Of a stretch of DNA of 64,000 nucleotides, positions 59,345 to 64,000 are shown one piece after another. Each line of letters begins with the position of its first letter. Position 1 is the stretch's first letter. Source of the stretch: Chelydra serpentina (taxonomy: Eukaryota > Chordata > Testudines > Chelydridae); assembly GCA_037349315.1 (NCBI GenBank), contig JBAIAC010000008.1, forward strand, positions 125,362,001-125,426,000. The letters are read 5' to 3'. The position numbers and the translations under genes are program-made. The notes under the pieces are model-generated. The model ran no database searches. It worked only from the letters and a program-made list of their open reading frames with translations, and was not told the DNA's origin.

Positions 59345-60255
59345 TGTCACAGTAAAAATTGCCCTCCCCCCCGACCTTGGGGTCCCCTGGGTAAGCACCA
59401 GCGTTGTACATTGCTAATGCTTTTATATGTATTAAATTGTAGGTTAGGAAGGGTTAAAGGTGTTAGTATGGAGTGGAAAATTCCTTTGCAGGTTGCGAGA
59501 GGCCGAAGAGGGAGGAAGGGAGAAAAAAACGAGTTAAATTGCAAGGACTCAGCCAGGCCCAAAAATAAAACACTGCCTGCTGCTCAAGGCCAACTCACAT
59601 AGACCGACTCTCTCTGCATGCCAAGCAAGAATGTCTGCGTCTCAACCCCAGCTGGCCGTAAAAAATAAAAACTGAAACAAACAAACCCAAAAAGTTGCAA
59701 AACTTACAAAATTACAAAGGTTGGCAAGTTACAAATCAACAGTCGGCCTCGCAACCCTAAAGCTGGTGTGTTGTAAAAAAAGTTTAAAAAGCTGCGGAAA
59801 GCCAGTTTGGACTGGTGCAAAAAGCACGGGAGACGGGGGGAAGAGACGGGGGGGGGGGACCTCCCCCAGCCAAGACATCCCCAGGAAAACCCAGGCTTAA
59901 AAAACCACCTGAGAGTGGAAGCAAGTCAAAAATCTATAGCAAACCCCAAACAACCTGTGCACAGGGCAAAACTCTTATCCACCCTTCCCCCTCTTCTTCT
60001 TAGGTTACACCCAGGCTTGGTCAGCCTTGGGTTGTGCATGTGTAAGTATGAAAGTGGGTTAGGGCGCGGGCACTAACGCTTTCTTTCTTCCTCTAAGTAA
60101 CGTGGAGTGCACCCCGCACTCACCGCTGTTGTTTGCTTGTTAAAGCTATAAACGTGGTCACTTGGCATGCTCCTTCGTCTCTGCCCCTAAAAATCCTGCG
60201 GCCTCAGCCTAATCACCTGAAGCCCCAGGCAAATTGGTAACATAAATCTGTCACA
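59345..60255 (+). repeat. 5' LTR of inserted retroelement
   Basis: This 911-bp LTR begins TGTCACAGTAAAAATTGCCC. A GTAAGTATGAAAGTGGG promoter-like segment lies near 60042; the second LTR has TATAAAAG at the same place. R/U5-like sequence follows (GGGCACTAACGCTTTCTT). A poly-G run sits near 59849-59858. Confidence 0.78.
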
Positions 60256-60347
60256 TTTTTGGTGGAGAATTGCGGGGCGGGGGGGTGGGGGGGCTCTGAG
60301 GAGTGCACCAACTGTTCTAACCGGTTGTATTAACGGATTGTGTCGGC

Positions 60348-60656
60348 ATGTTCAGAAAACAAAAGACTACAATTGCAGACTCAGGAGTCCTGCAGTCGTG
60401 GGCGACAGCATCAATGTTGGTTTCAAGACTGAACACACGGGCGTTAGCGTTAAGGAGCGCGGACACGGGAGTCCTGCTGCCTGATTCGTTGGTGTCACGG
60501 GAGGCTGGTGGACTTGATGCCCGAGCCACGGAAGGGGTGACAAAAAGGGATGGGACCCTGTTGCCTCTTTCAAAGGGGGGTGAGGTCCTCTCCTGGCTGG
60601 AGAGGGCTCTCCCCAAGGTAGAACACAATCCAGTTCAGGTGGTATTTTCTATGTGA
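60348..60656 (+). pseudogene. Unrecognised ORF in retroelement internal region
   Basis: A 102-codon frame starts about 90 bp after the 5' LTR, the usual place of gag. It begins MFRKQKTTIADSG and contains LVSRLNTRALALRSADTGVL. I recognise no capsid, matrix or zinc-knuckle motif. The opposite strand is also open over the same stretch, which weakens the case. It may be a gag relic or chance. Confidence 0.3.
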
Positions 60657-60659
60657 AAC

Positions 60660-62185
60660 CCAACTCTGAAGGATATAAAAGTGTGGGCACATAGTGGTAG
60701 CATCTGTGTAAAAAATGTTTAAAGGGAAGCAATCCAAAGATAATACTTTGTTCAAAAGATTGCTCCTTTTAAACAGATCTTGCTCTGTTAAACCAAACTC
60801 TGAAGAATATAGGAGTTTGGGCAGTGTAGTATTTTTTATCAGTGGTATTGTGGTGATTTCACAATTTTAAAAGAAATGTTTAAGAAAAAAGGGACCAGGA
60901 AGGGTGGGGGGCTAGTTAAGGACTCCAGCCTCCTTGCTAAATTGATAGTGAAACAAAGCTTGTGCCTGTGGAAAGGGATGGTTCAGCAAGAAAAGCAAAA
61001 TTGGGCCCAGTCAAGCAGGCAGGTAACATTAAAAAATTAAAAAACAGGTTAAAAGCCCTAAGGGCATAGTGGCAGAAGTAAGAAAAGCAGTAAGTACAGG
61101 CATAAAAAATTCAAATCCCTAAAACAATAATTAAAATGGTAAAATCTAAGTTAATAAATGTGTCATTTTAAAAAATAAGCAAGTAATTAAAAAAAGTAAA
61201 AAGTTAACTCTGCAGAGGCTGAAAAAAATTAAGCAGTTAAACGTTGTAAAAATGTTTTAAAAGTTATTAAAAAAAATTCTTGGTTTCTTTGCAGCCATTC
61301 TGAAGGAAAAATGGTCCCTTTTCCAAAGAAATATCTGTAAATAAGCCAGGCAAAAAAATAAAATCGAATTTAAATCATTTAATTATGAATCATTTAGTCA
61401 AATTTGCTAAAAAAAAAGGGGGGGGGTTCTATTAAATCTTTGCCCCCAGATGTATAAAAAAATGTAATCTTTGTACAGCTATGTAAAAACAAAGCAGTGT
61501 AAAAAAAGTTTTAAAAATGTGTATGTGTAAATATGTAAGGTTCTAAAAAACAATTGGTTTTGTTTTGTTTTTATTAATGCCACTAAAAATCCATTTAACT
61601 CTTTAATTCAAAGTTGCAAAACTATCAAACCTTTCTGCCAGACGCAGGTAATTAGTGTTGTTTGGCTTTGAAATTTGGCATTATCCCTTAAGGGGTAATT
61701 TGATGCTTTACAAAATTTAAAATGTTTTTAAATAAAAACCAAAGTCATGGCTGCAGCAAAGCAGTCAAAATAAAAAATAAAAAAATAAAAAAAAAATCTA
61801 AATTTGTTTTTTGGTAACAAAATAGCAAATAAAAGCTATAGTAAAAACAACAACAGTGCCCCACACTAAGCCTTAAGGTGACACTGTGTAATTAAACTGT
61901 CACTTTAATAAGGGTACATACAAACTCCGTAAGCACAAAAAAATAGTTACACCTTATGTAAAAATTAATATAAATAATGTTATAAAAATTAAACTATACA
62001 AAATGTGCATTTTCCCCAGAACATGAACAGTGTATATTGTAAAAGGGGTTAAAAAAATGCAAACATACCATGCTACTTAATTAAAATCCTATTAGGGCTC
62101 CAAAGAAAGCCACAATATGTTGTGTTTTCTTTTTCAAATTTTTGTATGTTTTAAAAGCAGAAGTTAAAAGTAAATAGTAATCAAA
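60660..62185. other. A/T-rich non-coding internal region
   Basis: Dense TTAAAAA and TAAAAAAGT words with stop codons in all frames. No domain is visible. It is the interior of the pol-less retroelement. Confidence 0.6.
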
Positions 62186-62189
62186 ACTC

Positions 62190-62288
62190 TGAAAAATCGG
62201 GATGGGGTGGGGGGTAATAGGAGCCTATATAAAAAAAAATCCAAAAATCGGGACTGCCCCTATAAAATCAGGACATCTGGTCACCCTA
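62190..62288. mobile_element. MITE copy, partner of 11021-11148
   Basis: Read on the minus strand it starts TAGGGTGACCAGATGTCC and continues with AAAATCGGGAxTGxCCC-type sequence like the copy at 11021. The other terminus is missing past 62190. It lies in the inserted LTR retroelement, so this family was mobile after that insertion or was carried with it. Confidence 0.72.
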
Positions 62289-62821
62289 GCTGCAGCACCA
62301 AAAAAAATTTGCTCCATAAAGCCTGGCCCGGGGAAATCCACTTCCACTCAGAAATTCCCCAAAAGCTGTGGCCTTTTCGCTATTCCAAAAAGCTCACGAA
62401 CTAAAAGTGCGCAAACATAGCCTGCTCCTTCATGGCCTTTGGCCCCATAAAAGAAGTGTGGGCCCCTGCTATAAAAATCCAACCAGGCCTTTAAAAAGTC
62501 TGCCTCTAAAACTGGGTGGTTCATTGCAACGTGTAAAAAGTGGCTTCTCCCAATAACATGGCTAAGCGGTATGTGCTGACTGCATCTTCTAACTATCAGC
62601 ACATATAAATTGCAAAGGGCAACACCTGGCAGTTGTGGCCTATAAAGCCCCCTCAAATAATGTGTAATGTGCGGCAGTGCCACACATCTGCTAAAAAAAA
62701 AAAAAAGGCATCAAAATACGCCCCCACTAAGGCACATTTGTTTACCAATACCTCTGCGTGTTTTTAAAGAACCACCTACCCCAGGGTGCCCCTCTACTTG
62801 TTGTTACAATCTGCCTGGGGC

Positions 62822-63164
62822 TCAAGCAAGTCAAAAATCTACAGCAAACCCCAAACAACCTGTGCACAGGGCAAGACTCTCATCCACCCTTCCCCCCCCC
62901 CCTTCTTCTTACGTTACACCCAGGCTTCGCCAGCCTTGGGTTGTGCATATGTAAGTATAAAAGTGGGTTAGGGCTCGGGCACTAACGCTTTCTTCCTTCT
63001 TCTAAATAACGTGGGGCACACCCCGCACTCACCGCTGTTATTTAGTTAATAAAGCTTTAAACTTAGTCACTTGGTGTGCTCCTTCATCTCCGCCCCTAAA
63101 AATCCTGCAGCCTCAGCCTAATCACCTAAAGCCCCAGGCAAATTGGTAACATAAATCTGTCACA
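62822..63164 (+). repeat. Partial 3' LTR of inserted retroelement
   Basis: Homologous to 59923-60255 of the first LTR, from GCAAGTCAAAAATCTACAGC to CTGTCACA. It has TATAAAAG near 62956 and AATAAAG near 63047. The U3 start is missing or replaced by unrelated sequence at 62660-62820. Confidence 0.8.
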
Positions 63165-63192
63165 CCGCGAGTTTTAAACGTGGCAGGCAGAA

Positions 63193-63918
63193 ATGAGGCT
63201 CAAAGAAGCAGCTGCTGCCAGGGAAACCATGGAGGCCCAGACTCAGGCTCAAATTGAAACGCAAAAAGCTGCTCATGAAAGAGCTATGGAAGCCCAGAGA
63301 TTAGCCCAACAAGCTGCTCAAGAAGAGAGGCAGCTAGCCCTGCAATTAAAAGACAGAGAAATACAGGCCCAAATTGAGACCCAGAAGCATGAACTAGCTG
63401 TTACGGAGTGGAAGAGACAAAACTCTTATGCAGCTGGCTTCACTTCCCCAAAAATGCATAAATGGGAGCGATTATACCCGCAGTATAATGAATCCAGTGA
63501 TATTGCTGAATATTTCATCACCTTTGAGAGACTGTGTACTCTCCATGTGATTCCTGAAGATCAAAAAATGACTACTTTAGTTGCAAAATTGACTGGGAGA
63601 GCTCTAGACATATTTAATATGCCTACTGATGATGCTTCAAACTATGGTAAATGTAAGGAACTGGTTTTGAAACAGTTTCAGATTACACCTGATATCTACA
63701 GGGTTAAATTCAGGAGTCTTAAGAGGGGATCTGGATTGAGTAATGTGGCTTATGTAAATGAAATGAAAGATTTCTTAGACAAGTGGGTGAGGGGAAAAGG
63801 CATTCCAAGCTTTGAAGAAATGTGTGATTTGGTTACTCAGGAACAGTTCCTGAATATGTGCAGTGATGGTGTAAAACAGTATTTGTGGGACAAAAAGGTG
63901 AATGCAGGGGGGAATTAG
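63193..63918 (+). pseudogene. Gmr1-like Gypsy gag with SCAN-like capsid
   Basis: The 241-codon frame begins with an Ala/Gln/Glu coiled coil (about residues 1-75). A capsid domain follows: WERLYPQYNESSDIAEYFIT, VAKLTGRALDIFNMPTDDAS, then YRVKFRSLKRGSGLSNVAY and IPSFEEMCDLVTQEQFLNMC. The last two match the SCAN dimerisation fold of vertebrate zinc-finger genes, which is known to derive from a Gmr1-like Gypsy capsid. Gag proteins form the particle in which the element is reverse transcribed. An in-frame stop lies upstream at 63175-63177, and a frame loss near a six-G run (63907-63912) gives the early stop at 63916. It is inactive. Confidence 0.85.
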
Positions 63919-63982
63919 CTGGGTTTGCAGACTCTTACAAGCAGTCACAAGCTGCAGTTAAACATAAACCACTGGCAGAGGG

Positions 63983-64000
63983 CAGGGCCGGCTCCAAGCA
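63983..64000 (+). mobile_element. Left terminus of an hAT element at the window edge
   Basis: CAGGGCCGGCTCCAAGCA matches the CAGGGCC-type hAT ends seen at 34917 and 36666. It interrupts the gag reading region; the remainder lies outside the window. Confidence 0.6.

Larger units (their letters stand above)
59345..63164 (+). mobile_element. LTR retroelement inserted in Gypsy gag, lacking pol
   Basis: A full LTR (59345-60255) and a partial second LTR (about 62822-63164) flank about 2.5 kb of AT-rich internal DNA. Both LTRs end ATAAATCTGTCACA; their last 71 bases differ at two positions, both G-to-A. Bases CTGC and CCGC flank the element (three of four match). A TGGTGGAGAATTGCGGGG tract four bases after the 5' LTR could be a primer-binding site. 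No protease, reverse transcriptase or integrase was found. It is either non-autonomous or internally deleted. Confidence 0.75.

Noticed and set aside
59807..60076. 89-codon ORF in the 5' LTR
   Set aside because: It lies in LTR sequence and partly recurs in the second LTR at 62667-62985 as LTR homology, not as a conserved protein.

Overview
The window is vertebrate nuclear DNA, most likely from a turtle. It shows intron-exon structure, many nested transposable elements, young CR1 LINE sequence, and at 9525-9712 a tRNA-derived SINE with a CR1-like 3' tail, the architecture known from tortoise/turtle Pol III SINEs. DIRS, Penelope-like, Gmr1-like Gypsy and hAT copies complete a reptilian repeat profile. 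No prokaryotic genes, CRISPR arrays or operons are present.

The one protein-coding gene I can support is the 3' half of ARFGAP3 (ADP-ribosylation factor GTPase-activating protein 3, a COPI/Golgi protein) on the + strand. Seven exons lie between 2510 and 21060. All splice phases fit, giving about 246 C-terminal residues that end in Asp-Arg-Tyr-Asn-Ser-stop. The ArfGAP zinc-finger exons lie upstream of the window. Introns hold a 706-bp hAT element, a CR1 LINE, a DIRS remnant, a turtle SINE, a small MITE and a 2.9-kb DIRS copy. The 3' UTR probably ends near 22.2 kb.

From about 22.2 kb to the end I see no convincing coding gene. An hAT element with transposase remnants lies at 23.1-24.8 kb and a CR1 fragment at 25.4-26.0 kb. 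From 31.7 to 37.9 kb one DIRS element has been interrupted by two solo LTRs, two hAT elements and a Penelope-like element that itself carries an hAT insertion; most of these breaks have recognisable target-site duplications (TSDs). From 38 to 56 kb there are further solo LTRs, hAT elements with exact 8-bp duplications, microsatellites and palindromic MITEs. A short segment with good splice signals at 42207-42262 could be a non-coding exon of an unknown downstream gene.

The last 7 kb is a second nest. A Gmr1-like Gypsy retrotransposon has a 5' LTR split by a solo LTR. Its SCAN-related gag is split by a separate LTR element, later frameshifted, and finally interrupted by an hAT-like terminus at the window edge. 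The history of the window is therefore a host gene followed by layered retroelement and hAT insertion. I found no novel gene system. The most interesting features are the nest chronology, the SCAN-like gag and the short Penelope-like element with a perfect 12-bp duplication.
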